From NCBI GenBank assembly GCA_900769615.1, contig CAAGHH010000024.1:59282-123281 (forward strand): a stretch of 64,000 nucleotides of DNA, given 5' to 3'. The position numbers were made by a program, and so were the translations under genes. This document shows positions 54,486-63,254 of this stretch, one piece after another. Each line of letters opens with the position of its first letter. The stretch's first letter is position 1. The DNA comes from Selenomonadales bacterium (GTDB lineage: Bacteria > Bacillota > Negativicutes > Selenomonadales > Selenomonadaceae). The notes below the pieces were generated by a model that worked only from the letters and a program-made list of their open reading frames with translations, did no database searches and had not been told where the DNA came from.

Positions 54486-56362
54486 TCCTTAATTCTTTCC
54501 TTCACTTTATAAGCCAGCTGCTCTGGCTGTAAATTGCAAATTTCAAGCAATTCATCATGCGTCCCTTGTTCCACAAAGGTATCAGCTATTCCCATGCGTA
54601 TAAGCGATGTATGCTTTAATAAATCGCCATCAGCTAACACTTCAGCTGCCGCCGAACCAAAGCCGCCAGCCAATACATTTTCTTCAACTGTTACCAAAAG
54701 TTTTTTACTGACAGCCATTGTTTCAATTATAGCTTTATCTAATGGCTTAACAAAACGCATATTTATGACAGTCGCCATAATCCCTGACTTAGCTAAAATC
54801 TCAGCTGCCTGTTTTGCCTTATAAACCATTGGACCAACTGCTAAAAAGGCCACTTCACCGTCGTTTTCACTAATAATTTCAGCTTTTCCGATTGGAATTG
54901 ACTTGAAATCAGCCGTTAATGACACACCAATTCCCGCACCACGCGGATAACGAATCGCTGTTGGCGAATCCATCGCCACCGCAGTTGCTAGCATATCCCG
55001 AAGCTCAGCTTCATCCTTTGGTACAAACACTGTCATATTGGGCATATGTCGCAAATATGACAAATCAAACGCCCCATGATGTGTTGGTCCATCAGCGCCA
55101 ACTAAACCAGCTCGATCAAGACACAACGTAACTGGCAAATTCTGTAAGCAAACATCATGCATTAGCTGATCATAGGCTCGCTGAGCAAAAGTTGAATAAA
55201 GTGCTACTACCGGATGTTTGCCATCAGCTGCCATTCCAGCCGCTAACGTAACAGCATGCTCTTCTGCAATTCCGACATCAAAAAAACGACCTGGGTAAAT
55301 CTTACTAAAATTTTTCAACCCAGTTCCTGTCGGCATAGCAGCTGTAATAGCCAGTAAATTAGGATTTTTATCAGCTAATTGAACAATAGCCTCACCAAAT
55401 ACCGCCGTATACGAAGGCGGACTTGGCTTTTTGATTACCTCACCTGTTGCTGGATCAAATTTTCCGATACCATGAAATTTCTCTGGCTGATTTTCTGCTG
55501 GCAAATAACCTTTGCCTTTCGTAGTATGCACATGAATGAGTACCGGACCACTCATTGCCCGTGCACGTTGCAATATTTCCTGTAACAGGCTCAAATTATG
55601 CCCATCAATTGGTCCGACATAATGAAAACCAAGTTCTTCAAAGAGACTGCCTGGAACTAGTGCAGCTCTGACACTATCCTTTACGATACGAGCGGTTTTT
55701 AATGCCTTATCACCAAAATGCGGAATACTTTGCAAAAGCGTTCCCATATCCCGCTTAGCCTTGCTATATTGCGGGTTTAACCGTATACGAGATAAATATT
55801 CACTCATACCGCCCACATTTTTGTCAATAGACATTTCATTATCATTTAAGATAACTATGAGCTTCTTACCTAAATCACCAGCCTGATTAAGCGCTTCAAA
55901 GGCCTCGCCACCAGTTAAGGCTCCATCACCAATTACAGCTATGACCTCATTTTTACGCCCGCTTATATCCCTTGATACAGCCATTCCTAATGCCGCTGAA
56001 ATTGATGTACTAGCATGTCCTACGCCAAAAGCATCATACTTTGATTCAAAGCGGTTAGGAAATCCCGTAATACCACCTTTTTGCCGCAAGCTGGCAAAAC
56101 TATCCCGCCGTCCGGTTAAAATCTTATGACTGTAAGCTTGATGACCTACATCCCAAATAAGCTTATCATGAGGGAAATTAAATACACTATAAAGTGCTAA
56201 CGTCAGCTCTACTGTGCCTAAGCTAGGCGCCAGATGACCACCATTTTTAGCAACGGTTGCTACAATAAATGCTCTAAGCTCGCTAGCTAATGCTTCAAGT
56301 TCAGTTAAACTTAATTTTTTTATATCTTCTGGCTTATTTATTTTGGTTAATAAAGGGTACAT
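54467..56362 (-). CDS. dxs: 1-deoxy-D-xylulose-5-phosphate synthase
   Basis: First step of the MEP isoprenoid pathway: pyruvate and glyceraldehyde-3-phosphate give DXP, with thiamine diphosphate. DVGHQAYSHKILTGRRD, the TPP motif GDGALTGGEAFEALN ending in NDN, and DRAGLVGADGPTHHGAFD are the family marks. The transketolase-like C-terminal domain has VTVEENVLAGGFGSAAAEVL. 631 residues. It follows ispA by 19 bases. The two together supply isoprenoid precursors. Confidence 0.97.
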   Translation of the reverse strand: MYPLLTKINKPEDIKKLSLTELEALASELRAFIVATVAKNGGHLAPSLGTVELTLALYSVFNFPHDKLIWDVGHQAYSHKILTGRRDSFASLRQKGGITGFPNRFESKYDAFGVGHASTSISAALGMAVSRDISGRKNEVIAVIGDGALTGGEAFEALNQAGDLGKKLIVILNDNEMSIDKNVGGMSEYLSRIRLNPQYSKAKRDMGTLLQSIPHFGDKALKTARIVKDSVRAALVPGSLFEELGFHYVGPIDGHNLSLLQEILQRARAMSGPVLIHVHTTKGKGYLPAENQPEKFHGIGKFDPATGEVIKKPSPPSYTAVFGEAIVQLADKNPNLLAITAAMPTGTGLKNFSKIYPGRFFDVGIAEEHAVTLAAGMAADGKHPVVALYSTFAQRAYDQLMHDVCLQNLPVTLCLDRAGLVGADGPTHHGAFDLSYLRHMPNMTVFVPKDEAELRDMLATAVAMDSPTAIRYPRGAGIGVSLTADFKSIPIGKAEIISENDGEVAFLAVGPMVYKAKQAAEILAKSGIMATVINMRFVKPLDKAIIETMAVSKKLLVTVEENVLAGGFGSAAAEVLADGDLLKHTSLIRMGIADTFVEQGTHDELLEICNLQPEQLAYKVKERIKEWQNKD

Positions 56363-56381
56363 ATAACGTCACCCCTCTCAT

Positions 56382-57263
56382 TTATTTATTGCGTTTCATT
56401 AAAAATTCTACTAAATCACGTAAAAAATCAGCTTCTGTACCAAAAGTATCCAAAGCTTTAACCGCCTCAGCTACAGCCAAAGATGCCAGCTCTTTAGCTT
56501 CGGCTAACGAAGTAAGCGTTACATAAGTAGATTTATTATTTTTCTCATCACTGCCTACAGGTTTGCCAATAACTGCCTCATCACCAGTAACATCAAGAAT
56601 ATCATCCGTTATCTGAAATGCCAAACCAAAATTATCCGCATATTGCGTAAGAGCAGCTAATTTATTAGCATCAGCTCCGCCTAAAACAGCGCCTGAGCGA
56701 ATGGCTGCTCTAAATAAAGCCCCCGTTTTCCCCATATGCATTTGACGCAAGGTAGCCATAGCTATATGTTTATTTTCAGACTCCATATCAAGAGCTTGAC
56801 CACCAACCATGCCATCTGGGCCAGCAGCTATGCTCATTTCTTTTATTACTTTTAATTTAGTTTCAGCGGTGGTCTTTTCCTGTCTTAGCATTACCTCAAA
56901 AGCTAATGTCAGCAAAGCATCGCCAGCCAAGGTTGCCATACCAGCGCCATATACCTTATGATTAGTCAGTTTGCCACGACGATAGTCATCATCATCCATA
57001 GCTGGCAGATCATCATGAATAAGTGAATACGTATGTATCATTTCAATAGCGCAAGCTGTAGTCAAAAAATCTGTGCCCTTAGCGCCTACCGCATCTGCTG
57101 CTGCCATCAGCATCACCGGACGCAGCCGCTTGCCGCCAGCCATTAAGCTATACTTCATTGATTCGCACAGCGTCTTATCTAGCGGATTAGCTTCATTAAG
57201 TTCCTTAACTAACTGTTCTTCTACTAGCTTGCTGCGCTCACTCCACAGTTTCTTCAGCTCCAT
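56382..57263 (-). CDS. ispA: polyprenyl (farnesyl) diphosphate synthase
   Basis: Condenses IPP with DMAPP/GPP to make short prenyl diphosphates. The first aspartate-rich motif is HDDLPAMDDDDYRRG (about 88-102), and the second is QITDDILDVTGDE. GGKRLRPVMLMAA is the IPP-binding stretch. 293 residues suits farnesyl or geranyl-type products. It lies 5 bases after xseB. Confidence 0.95.
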   Translation of the reverse strand: MELKKLWSERSKLVEEQLVKELNEANPLDKTLCESMKYSLMAGGKRLRPVMLMAAADAVGAKGTDFLTTACAIEMIHTYSLIHDDLPAMDDDDYRRGKLTNHKVYGAGMATLAGDALLTLAFEVMLRQEKTTAETKLKVIKEMSIAAGPDGMVGGQALDMESENKHIAMATLRQMHMGKTGALFRAAIRSGAVLGGADANKLAALTQYADNFGLAFQITDDILDVTGDEAVIGKPVGSDEKNNKSTYVTLTSLAEAKELASLAVAEAVKALDTFGTEADFLRDLVEFLMKRNK

Positions 57264-57268
57264 ATTAT

Positions 57269-57508
57269 TTATTCTCCCTCTATTTTTAGCTTACTTTCTT
57301 TTACGCCTGCTGCTGCATCTTTTACTAGCGTATCCATAGCTTTTTCAGCATTATCCAACACTTTTAAACAATAGTCGCCTAACTTCACGCCTTCCGTATA
57401 ATTTGCCACTAAATCCTTAAGATTTGCTTCTCCTTTTTCCATATCAGCAACTATAGCTTCAAGCTTTGCTAAGGCTTCTTCAAAAGATGGTTCTTTTTTC
57501 CTTGGCAT
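57269..57508 (-). CDS. xseB: exodeoxyribonuclease VII small subunit
   Basis: Small subunit of the single-strand DNA nuclease ExoVII. 79 residues with the family opening PSFEEALAKLEAIVADMEKG and a helical rest (LKDLVANYTEGVKLGDYCLKVL). One base after xseA, so certainly coupled. Confidence 0.95.
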   Translation of the reverse strand: MPRKKEPSFEEALAKLEAIVADMEKGEANLKDLVANYTEGVKLGDYCLKVLDNAEKAMDTLVKDAAAGVKESKLKIEGE

Positions 57509-57509
57509 G

Positions 57510-58712
57510 TTAGTCCCCTTTTCTAGTTACATCAGCTGCAACGACTGATACTTTGCCATCACTAAAGGTTAATTGGAGTTTATCCCCTTTTTTAACTTCC
57601 TGCACTCTAGTCACAATCTTTCCGCCGTGTTCAACCAAAGCAAAGCCGCGTTGTAATGTTTTAGCTGGATTTAATACGGAAAGTTTTTCTAAAGCTAAAC
57701 TAAGCTGATGGTTTTTTACCGTAATATTTTCGTCTAAACATTGTCTAAGCTTGCTAATCAAGTTATCAAGCCGTTGACGTCTGTCCGCAAGGAGCAGTTC
57801 CGGTCTTTGCAATAATTTATTTTTTTGACAAGCTTGCAAACGCAAACGACGCTCATTTAATTCCCGGCGCGCCATCTGCGCTAACTGTCTTTGCATTCTT
57901 ACTACATAGCGTTTAAGCTCATCTCTATCTGGCACAGCAAGCTCCGCTGCCTGTGAAGGCGTAGCTGCTCTAACATCTGCGGCAAAATCGGCTAAGGAAA
58001 AATCAGTTTCATGACCGACTGCGGAAATAATCGGTATCTTAGAAGCGGCAATTGCCCGCACGACAACCTCTTCATTAAATGACCATAAATCCTCCATAGA
58101 ACCACCGCCACGGCCTACGATCATAACATCAACTGCGTACTTGGTATTAAAAAATTCTATAGCTAAAGCTACCTGCTTAGCGGAAAATTCTCCCTGTACC
58201 TGCACCGGATAAAGTACCAATTGTACTGCTGGCCAGCGTCTCTTGGTTACATGATAGATGTCTCTTAACACCGCCCCCGACAAGCTGGTAACAACGCCAA
58301 TTTTTTTAGGAAATTTGGGCAAGGCTTTTTTACGGTCCTTAGCAAAAAGCCCTTCAGCAGCAAGTCTATTTTTCAATTGCTCATAAGCTAACGCTAAATC
58401 GCCTTTTCCCTCTGGCGCTAATGAATCAACATAAAGCTGATAGACTCCATCGCGTTCATAAACAGCTATATTGCCACTAGCAATTACGCTAAGACCATTT
58501 ACTGGCTGAAATCGCAGATGCTGTGCCTGACTGCGAAACATTACGCATTTTAAAGCTGAGCTGGCATCTTTTAAAGTAAAATAACAATGTCCCGATGCAT
58601 AGCATTTAAAATTTGATATTTCCCCGCGCACCATGATACTGCTTAAAATTGGCGTACTGGTTAACAGCTGCTTGATAAAATTATTGACTTCACTTACCGA
58701 ATGAATTGCCAC
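57510..58712 (-). CDS. xseA: exodeoxyribonuclease VII large subunit
   Basis: Catalytic subunit of ExoVII. An N-terminal OB fold (VRGEISNFKCYASGHCYFTL, residues 24-100) is followed by the nuclease domain with GVVTSLSGAVLRDI, VGRGGGSMEDLWSFNEE and SAVGHETDFSLADFAADVRA. A coiled-coil arm and C-terminal segment (NPAKTLQRGFALV) follow. 400 residues. It is the first gene of the long run to mutS2, after the terminator behind nusB. Confidence 0.96.
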   Translation of the reverse strand: MAIHSVSEVNNFIKQLLTSTPILSSIMVRGEISNFKCYASGHCYFTLKDASSALKCVMFRSQAQHLRFQPVNGLSVIASGNIAVYERDGVYQLYVDSLAPEGKGDLALAYEQLKNRLAAEGLFAKDRKKALPKFPKKIGVVTSLSGAVLRDIYHVTKRRWPAVQLVLYPVQVQGEFSAKQVALAIEFFNTKYAVDVMIVGRGGGSMEDLWSFNEEVVVRAIAASKIPIISAVGHETDFSLADFAADVRAATPSQAAELAVPDRDELKRYVVRMQRQLAQMARRELNERRLRLQACQKNKLLQRPELLLADRRQRLDNLISKLRQCLDENITVKNHQLSLALEKLSVLNPAKTLQRGFALVEHGGKIVTRVQEVKKGDKLQLTFSDGKVSVVAADVTRKGD

Positions 58713-58738
58713 GATTTTAAACGACCCCCATACACACG

Positions 58739-58768
58739 AAAAAGCCAGCCCAAAATACTGGGTCTGGC
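58739..58768 (-). terminator. rho-independent terminator after nusB
   Basis: GCCAGACCCAG pairs with the TGGGCTGGC side, around a TATTT loop, followed by TTTTTCG on the minus strand. It lies just past the nusB stop at 58780. Confidence 0.85.
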
Positions 58769-58779
58769 AATTTCGTTTT

Positions 58780-59220
58780 TTAGTGCGTTCCCTTCATAAA
58801 TGCACCCAGAATTCCGTTGATATAGCGGCTAGAATCATCCGTACCATATTTTTTAGCTATCTCTACAGCCTCATTAATAGCAATATTAGGCGTCAGCTTC
58901 TCCTGGGAAAAACGGATTTCATAAATTGCAATCCGTGTCAAATTACGATCTACTACCGCCATGCGCTCAACCTTCCACTCACGCGAGCTTTCAGCAATCA
59001 AAGCATCAATCGCGGCCATATTTTCCACCGTTCCATGCACTAATTCTTTAATATAGGCCCGATCGCGTTTCGTTATCATATCCGTATCAGTTGTTTCGCC
59101 CAACGCTGTATCAATTGCTAACGTTTCGTACATCTCCTGTTTTTCTGGCGATTCAGCTTTATTTAAATCCAACTGAAATAGTGCCTGCAACGCTATTTCC
59201 CTTGCCTGTCTACGACTCAT
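58780..59220 (-). CDS. nusB: transcription antitermination factor NusB
   Basis: RNA-binding component of the rRNA antitermination complex. 146 residues, all-helical, starting SRRQAREIALQALFQLD, with AYIKELVHGTVEN and the conserved end (NEAVEIAKKYGTDDSSRYINGIL). Ends the Asp23-AmaP-DUF2273-nusB unit, an order typical of this branch. Confidence 0.96.
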   Translation of the reverse strand: MSRRQAREIALQALFQLDLNKAESPEKQEMYETLAIDTALGETTDTDMITKRDRAYIKELVHGTVENMAAIDALIAESSREWKVERMAVVDRNLTRIAIYEIRFSQEKLTPNIAINEAVEIAKKYGTDDSSRYINGILGAFMKGTH

Positions 59221-59244
59221 TACATACCTTCCTTAAATCTTATT

Positions 59245-59487
59245 TTAATGTGAAATTTTCTGCAACACGCGGTCAATATATTCATTTATTTTTCCACTGA
59301 CATCCTTACCATCATCAACCTGACTGCCAATAAATAATCCTATCAGCACCAAGCATAGTATGAATAGCACGTGCCAAAATCCAATAAGCAAAATAGCAAT
59401 TGCTAAAACTGCTCCGCCAAGTGCGCCCCAGGCTTTGCCACGATGTTTGCAAAATAAATCCTTAACAAAATGCTCGATATCTTCCAC
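59245..59487 (-). CDS. DUF2273 small membrane protein
   Basis: Two hydrophobic stretches (GALGGAVLAIAILLIGFW, VLFILCLVLIGLFIG) make a membrane hairpin. Function unknown; the family accompanies Asp23 and AmaP in envelope-stress clusters. Start GTG at 59487 after AAGGTGG, giving 80 residues; a TTG two codons upstream is possible. Confidence 0.85.
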   Translation of the reverse strand: MEDIEHFVKDLFCKHRGKAWGALGGAVLAIAILLIGFWHVLFILCLVLIGLFIGSQVDDGKDVSGKINEYIDRVLQKISH

Positions 59488-59501
59488 TTGCAAACACCAC
59501 C

Positions 59502-60077
59502 TTAAACCACCCGATGCTTGCGGACCGGTCTGCCATCAGAAACATCCGTTATGACAATATTTATAGGGATACTTTCAATAGCAAAAACAGCTGCTAATTT
59601 AGCTTCGATATTTCGCGTCAAAACATCAGCTAAATCATTAATTTTTGCTTCACGACCTACAATAAGCTTTACATCCAGCGCTAAAGCATCGTTTTTTTCA
59701 TTACGCTTTACTTTTACGTCTACTTCAGCTTCACGGACACTGCTTGTTTCCATAGCTATCCTGCTAGCAAAACTCTTTATCGCAGCTAAAGTAACCCGAA
59801 CCTCACCATGCTCATTGCTCAAGACCACATATTCGCCTTTACTATTATCAGACTTGCTTGCTTCACGTTTAAAAACTGCTGCCACGGATTTTATGCTCAC
59901 TAGCAAAACCAGCAAAGCTGCTAAAGAAAAGGTCAGTCCATTACTTAACGCATAGTGAACCTCATTTAGCCATACAGCTTCTGGTATCAAGTTTGCCAGC
60001 ATCCCAAGCATTGCTGATGCTGCTGTTAACCCCAGCAGTGCCAGCAAAAGCAGCCAAAATCTATTACTCACACTCAT
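59502..60077 (-). CDS. amaP: alkaline shock response membrane anchor protein AmaP
   Basis: Membrane anchor that holds Asp23 at the cytoplasmic membrane in Staphylococcus; this function is inferred here. Two membrane segments (FWLLLLALLGLTAASAMLGML and LTFSLAALLVLLVSI) are followed by an Asp23-like domain (VTLAAIKSFASRIAMETSSV). 191 residues from the ATG at 60077 after GAGGCGG. Confidence 0.87.
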   Translation of the reverse strand: MSVSNRFWLLLLALLGLTAASAMLGMLANLIPEAVWLNEVHYALSNGLTFSLAALLVLLVSIKSVAAVFKREASKSDNSKGEYVVLSNEHGEVRVTLAAIKSFASRIAMETSSVREAEVDVKVKRNEKNDALALDVKLIVGREAKINDLADVLTRNIEAKLAAVFAIESIPINIVITDVSDGRPVRKHRVV

Positions 60078-60101
60078 ATAGCCGCCTCTTTTCAATCACA
60101 A

Positions 60102-60503
60102 TCAGCGGACACGAACCTCATCGTCCTTAGTATCTTCCTCAGGGAAGCCTACCCCCTGTACATGAATATTTACTTCAACTACTGCCAGACCAGTCATAGT
60201 TTCGATTGCTTGCTTAACATTTTCCTGCACTGCCAAAGCAACATCTGGAATACGAACACCATATTTTACAATGATGTAAAGATCTACCGCTGCTTCTTTT
60301 TCACCAACCTCAACTTTAACGCCTTTAGCAAAATTTTTGCGACCTAAAAGTTCAGCAATACCACCGACGATACCGCCACTCATGCCGGCAATACCATCCA
60401 CTTCAGTGGCTGCCAAACCAGCAATAATGCTTACTACCTCATCAGCGATGCGAACAGCACCAAGCGAACCATTGTTTTTTACTAGTTCTTTTGCGTTTTC
60501 CAT
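60102..60503 (-). CDS. Asp23/Gls24 family envelope stress response protein
   Basis: Abundant stress protein that binds AmaP at the membrane. The 133 residues have the family pattern: RIADEVVSIIAGLAATEVDG, GKVEVG-like VKVEVGEKEAAVDL, and IPDVALAVQENVKQAIETM. An acidic tail follows. ATG at 60503 after AGGGGGG. It heads the unit that ends with nusB. The 127-base gap up to the efp terminator contains a TATAAT on the minus strand but no clear -35. Confidence 0.93.
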   Translation of the reverse strand: MENAKELVKNNGSLGAVRIADEVVSIIAGLAATEVDGIAGMSGGIVGGIAELLGRKNFAKGVKVEVGEKEAAVDLYIIVKYGVRIPDVALAVQENVKQAIETMTGLAVVEVNIHVQGVGFPEEDTKDDEVRVR

Positions 60504-60630
60504 AATAAATATACCCCCCTCAAAGCAAAACCATTAACCTTTTCTTATTTGACTTACCTATGTATATTTATACTTTCGTTAAAAAGAGCTTATATTCCTG
60601 CTAATTTACAAATTATAATATATTTTTCAT

Positions 60631-60666
60631 CAAAAAGCTGTCGCATCTAAAGGATGCGACAGCTCC
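60631..60666 (-). terminator. rho-independent terminator after efp
   Basis: GAGCTGTCGCATC pairs with GATGCGACAGCT around a four-base loop, followed by TTTTTG on the minus strand. It lies 24 bases past the efp stop. Confidence 0.9.
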
Positions 60667-60689
60667 ATTGCCTCTTTATAGCAAAACTA

Positions 60690-61247
60690 TTATGCGCGCT
60701 CGATATAGTTGCCCGTACGAGTATCTATACGCAGAACATCGCCTTCATTGATAAAGAGCGGTACTCTAACTTCATAACCAGTTTCGAGCTTAGCCATCTT
60801 CGTTGCACCTGTAGCCGTATTGCCTTTTACACTTGGCTCACATTCAGTAACCTCGAGGTTAACCGAATTTGGCAGACTGATGCCGATAATACGACCTTTA
60901 AACGTCTGCAGATTAACTTCCATATTCTCTTTGAGATAATTCAGGGCATCACCTAAAGTCTCCGTATTGAGTTCAGTCTGTTCATACGTTTCAGTATTCA
61001 TGAACGTATACATGCCGCCATCTTCATAGAGATACTGCATGTTCTGCGTCTCAAGATGAGCTGCTGGCATTTTTTCATTTGGGTTGAATGTGCGTTCAAC
61101 TACAGCACCCGTCTCAACATTTTTTATTTTGGTACGAACAAAAGCTGCACCTTTACCCGGTTTTACATGCTGGAAATCAACGATCTGCCAAACACCGCCA
61201 TCAATTTCAATCGTAAGACCTGTGCGAAAATCTGTACTGTTAATCAT
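60690..61247 (-). CDS. efp: translation elongation factor P
   Basis: Relieves ribosome stalling at polyproline stretches. 185 residues with the three-domain layout. The tip loop VKPGKGAAFVRTKIKN carries the lysine that Firmicutes modify. The C-terminal end GDVLRIDTRTGNYIERA is typical. It has its own strong promoter and terminator. ATG at 61247 after GGAGGG. Confidence 0.97.
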   Translation of the reverse strand: MINSTDFRTGLTIEIDGGVWQIVDFQHVKPGKGAAFVRTKIKNVETGAVVERTFNPNEKMPAAHLETQNMQYLYEDGGMYTFMNTETYEQTELNTETLGDALNYLKENMEVNLQTFKGRIIGISLPNSVNLEVTECEPSVKGNTATGATKMAKLETGYEVRVPLFINEGDVLRIDTRTGNYIERA

Positions 61248-61299
61248 TAACTTACGCCCTCCAATAATTGCTCATAAAGCATAATATTCAATAAATATA

Positions 61300-61318
61300 A
61301 CATTGGCTACACCAATGT
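61300..61318 (-). promoter_or_regulatory. hairpin at the 5' end of the efp mRNA
   Basis: ACATTGG and CCAATGT form a seven-base stem with a five-base loop, starting at the predicted transcription start of efp. It may protect the mRNA end or bind a regulator. Confidence 0.5.
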
Positions 61319-61326
61319 CTATTATT

Positions 61327-61355
61327 ATTTTAAAGGTATACACCTTCCTTGTCAA
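61327..61355 (-). promoter_or_regulatory. sigma-A promoter for efp
   Basis: On the minus strand, a perfect TTGACA (61350-61355) and TAAAAT (61327-61332) are 17 bases apart. The spacer contains AAGGT-GTAT-ACCTT, an inverted repeat that could be an operator. Confidence 0.85.
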
Positions 61356-61399
61356 ATATAATCCATCTATTTATCTACGAAATAACCTATGGCGATATT

Positions 61400-61855
61400 T
61401 TATTTTTGCTTATACTTTTCCAGCAAGGCCTTGCAGCCACGTTTAACATCATCATAAGTTGCCTCAAAATCGCCAGTATACCAAGGATCAGCTACTTCAG
61501 TCGCCTTATCAGTATACGATAATAATAATTTTACTTTATTATTGTTGTCTGGACCGACGATGCGCTCAATACCACGAAGATTTTCGTTATCCATGGCGAT
61601 TATCAAATCATAATGTTCGTAATCACGTTTTGTCATCTGCACCGCTAAATGCCTAGTATAGGGGATTTTTTGCGCTCTTAATTCAGCTTTAGTGCCAGGA
61701 TGAATATCGTTGCCAATTTCCTCACGACTAGTTGCAGCTGAAGCAATTTCAAAATCAGCATCCAGCCCTGCTTTATGCACTAAATCCTTCATAACAAATT
61801 CTGCCATAGTCGAGCGACAAATATTGCCGTGGCACACGAAAAGTATTTTTATCAC
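61400..61855 (-). CDS. low-molecular-weight protein-tyrosine phosphatase
   Basis: Cysteine phosphatase of the LMW-PTP family, often acting on bacterial tyrosine kinases of capsule or polysaccharide systems. The P-loop ILFVCHGNICRSTMAE contains the catalytic Cys and Arg, and DPWYTGDFEATYDD holds the general-acid Asp. I place the start at a GTG at 61855 (VIKILFVCH..., read as Met), with AGGGAG upstream, giving 151 residues. A longer frame upstream carries no family sequence. No kinase gene is nearby. Confidence 0.9.
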   Translation of the reverse strand: MIKILFVCHGNICRSTMAEFVMKDLVHKAGLDADFEIASAATSREEIGNDIHPGTKAELRAQKIPYTRHLAVQMTKRDYEHYDLIIAMDNENLRGIERIVGPDNNNKVKLLLSYTDKATEVADPWYTGDFEATYDDVKRGCKALLEKYKQK

Positions 61856-62262
61856 GATTTTAAAACTCCCTTCTATGCCGAAATACGCCGTAAAAGGTCG
61901 ATTTACTGCGGTTTTCCCCATCAGGGCAGTTTTCCCCGAATCTTCCATAATCCGGCATAACATGGCATAACTCAGCTGCCTTAAGTAGTAAAATTGGTAG
62001 TAAAAGGAGTAATTCGTACTACCGTAATTTTTTCATCTTATTGTGACAGAGAAAGAATAGCTGAGACAATAGTTACTACATACCTTTGCCTAAAGGCATT
62101 ACGTTTGACGTGTTCTATCGGCCGAGTATTAAGTGGTAAGTGGTCAATTTAACGCGTGACATCGGCTCGCATTTCGCTGGCTGCTAACCGGCTGTTTATG
62201 CAACCTACAACCTGCGAACTGCCGATTTATCACCTGAACCAAAACTGGATACCCTTGTTAAG
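61856..62262. other. non-coding stretch with short repeats upstream of the phosphatase
   Basis: About 400 bases with no gene that I can support. At 61907-61937 the minus strand carries GGGGAAAACTGCCC followed closely by TGGGGAAAACCGC, a short direct repeat. At 61988-62025 there are repeats of AGTAGTAAAA type and an inverted GTAGTAC. The junction with the HsdS-like remnant suggests that this is the edge of the accessory region. Confidence 0.5.
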
Positions 62263-62400
62263 CTATTCTATCAGAGTGTATTTACATTTTTCCGTTGGTG
62301 GCAACAACTCCTCGATTTTGGCCACAATTTGCTTCTGTTCATCCAATGGAGAGAGGGCAATTATAGCTTGAGTAATAGCAGTTGTATTATTATCAATATA
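62263..62400 (-). pseudogene. HsdS-like (type I restriction specificity subunit) C-terminal remnant
   Basis: On the minus strand a frame ending in TAG at 62263-62265 reads ALSPLDEQKQIVAKIEELLP and then EKCKYTLIE. This is the very common end of a type I specificity subunit's target-recognition repeat (PLPPLAEQKRIVAKIEEL-like). Nothing upstream in this frame belongs to HsdS: the frame runs out of phase into the end of the nuclease gene. Only about 40 codons remain, so it is a fragment. No HsdM or HsdR is in the window. Confidence 0.65.
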
Positions 62401-62411
62401 TATTTTTTCCC

Positions 62412-63254
62412 CTACTGAATCAATTCATGAAGTATTTCCGGCCAACGTTTGAAAACTTCTTTCCCAATTATCAGCTCATCAATTGCCCCACTGTTCAGTG
62501 CGTCAACTAATCGGCAAAGATATGATTTACCTTGAATCCACCATGTTCTATAGGCATCAACGAATAAAATATGGTATGCTTTATAACCTGTTCGATTAAA
62601 AACATCATTAAATTCATAACCGTCAAGCTGTGTTTCGTATACTCCATCGGCAACACGACTACCGAATGTTGTCGCGTAATAATATTCTTTGATTTCCCAT
62701 ACAATAGAAGGGTTTTGGATTGACGGATATGCGCCATCAAAACGTCTTGAAGAAGCGCCGATTATTCTTCCGTTTTCATCACGTATATAGACTAAACCAC
62801 GCGGATCGTCATCAAACCCCAACGAGTGATTATCATTGGTTATTTCACGAATAGTTTGTTCAGCTAAAATATTGATGATTGAAGTAAAATATGCAATTTG
62901 CTTCATTGCACCTTTTTGCTTATTAAAAGGTGTTTTGCAAAAGAAATGATTTTTTTCATGAATCGGATAATAAATATTTTCAAAATAGTGTTTCGCCGTT
63001 TCACCATTCATTAAATTATGTTCAACTGTATCATTTAGCAAATCAGCACGCATATTTGTATAAGCTAACGCCGCATTTACTAAATTATTATCAACAAAGG
63101 TTCCTGTCTCTCTACAAAGATTCTCTATTTCGTTACGTGTATATTTAGAAACCACTCCGGAGCGTCTTTTCGAATAACCTAACTGTTCGGATATAAACTT
63201 GATAAAAGCCCAAAAATCCGCTGGTGCGTTTTTAAATTCATTAAATGCCCTCAT
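62412..63254 (-). CDS. putative restriction endonuclease (PD-(D/E)XK-like) of a C-protein-controlled system
   Basis: I do not recognise the exact family. The 280-residue protein has FDGAYPS (Asp-173) followed by VWEIKEYYY (Glu-187, Lys-189), the spacing of a PD-(D/E)XK nuclease site. GSRVADGVYETQLDG follows, a pattern I associate with restriction enzymes of this kind. The start is the ATG at 63254, 9 bases after AGGAGG; it overlaps the end of the C gene by 14 bases. The gene pair C-R with a C-box operator is the classic layout of a type II restriction system, which supports a nuclease. The frame is intact. No cognate intact methyltransferase is in the window. Confidence 0.65.
   Translation of the reverse strand: MRAFNEFKNAPADFWAFIKFISEQLGYSKRRSGVVSKYTRNEIENLCRETGTFVDNNLVNAALAYTNMRADLLNDTVEHNLMNGETAKHYFENIYYPIHEKNHFFCKTPFNKQKGAMKQIAYFTSIINILAEQTIREITNDNHSLGFDDDPRGLVYIRDENGRIIGASSRRFDGAYPSIQNPSIVWEIKEYYYATTFGSRVADGVYETQLDGYEFNDVFNRTGYKAYHILFVDAYRTWWIQGKSYLCRLVDALNSGAIDELIIGKEVFKRWPEILHELIQ

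Noticed and set aside
61856..61963. N-terminal extension of the tyrosine phosphatase
   Set aside because: Family homology begins at the GTG at 61855 directly before IKILFVCHGN; upstream codons include short repeats and no family sequence.
61875..61970. Plus-strand 31-codon frame (starts MPKYAVKGRFTAVF)
   Set aside because: Too short, no ribosome binding site, and no similarity I can name.
62156..62371. Plus-strand frame of about 70 codons across the HsdS-like remnant
   Set aside because: It is antisense to the recognisable HsdS segment and has no ribosome binding site.
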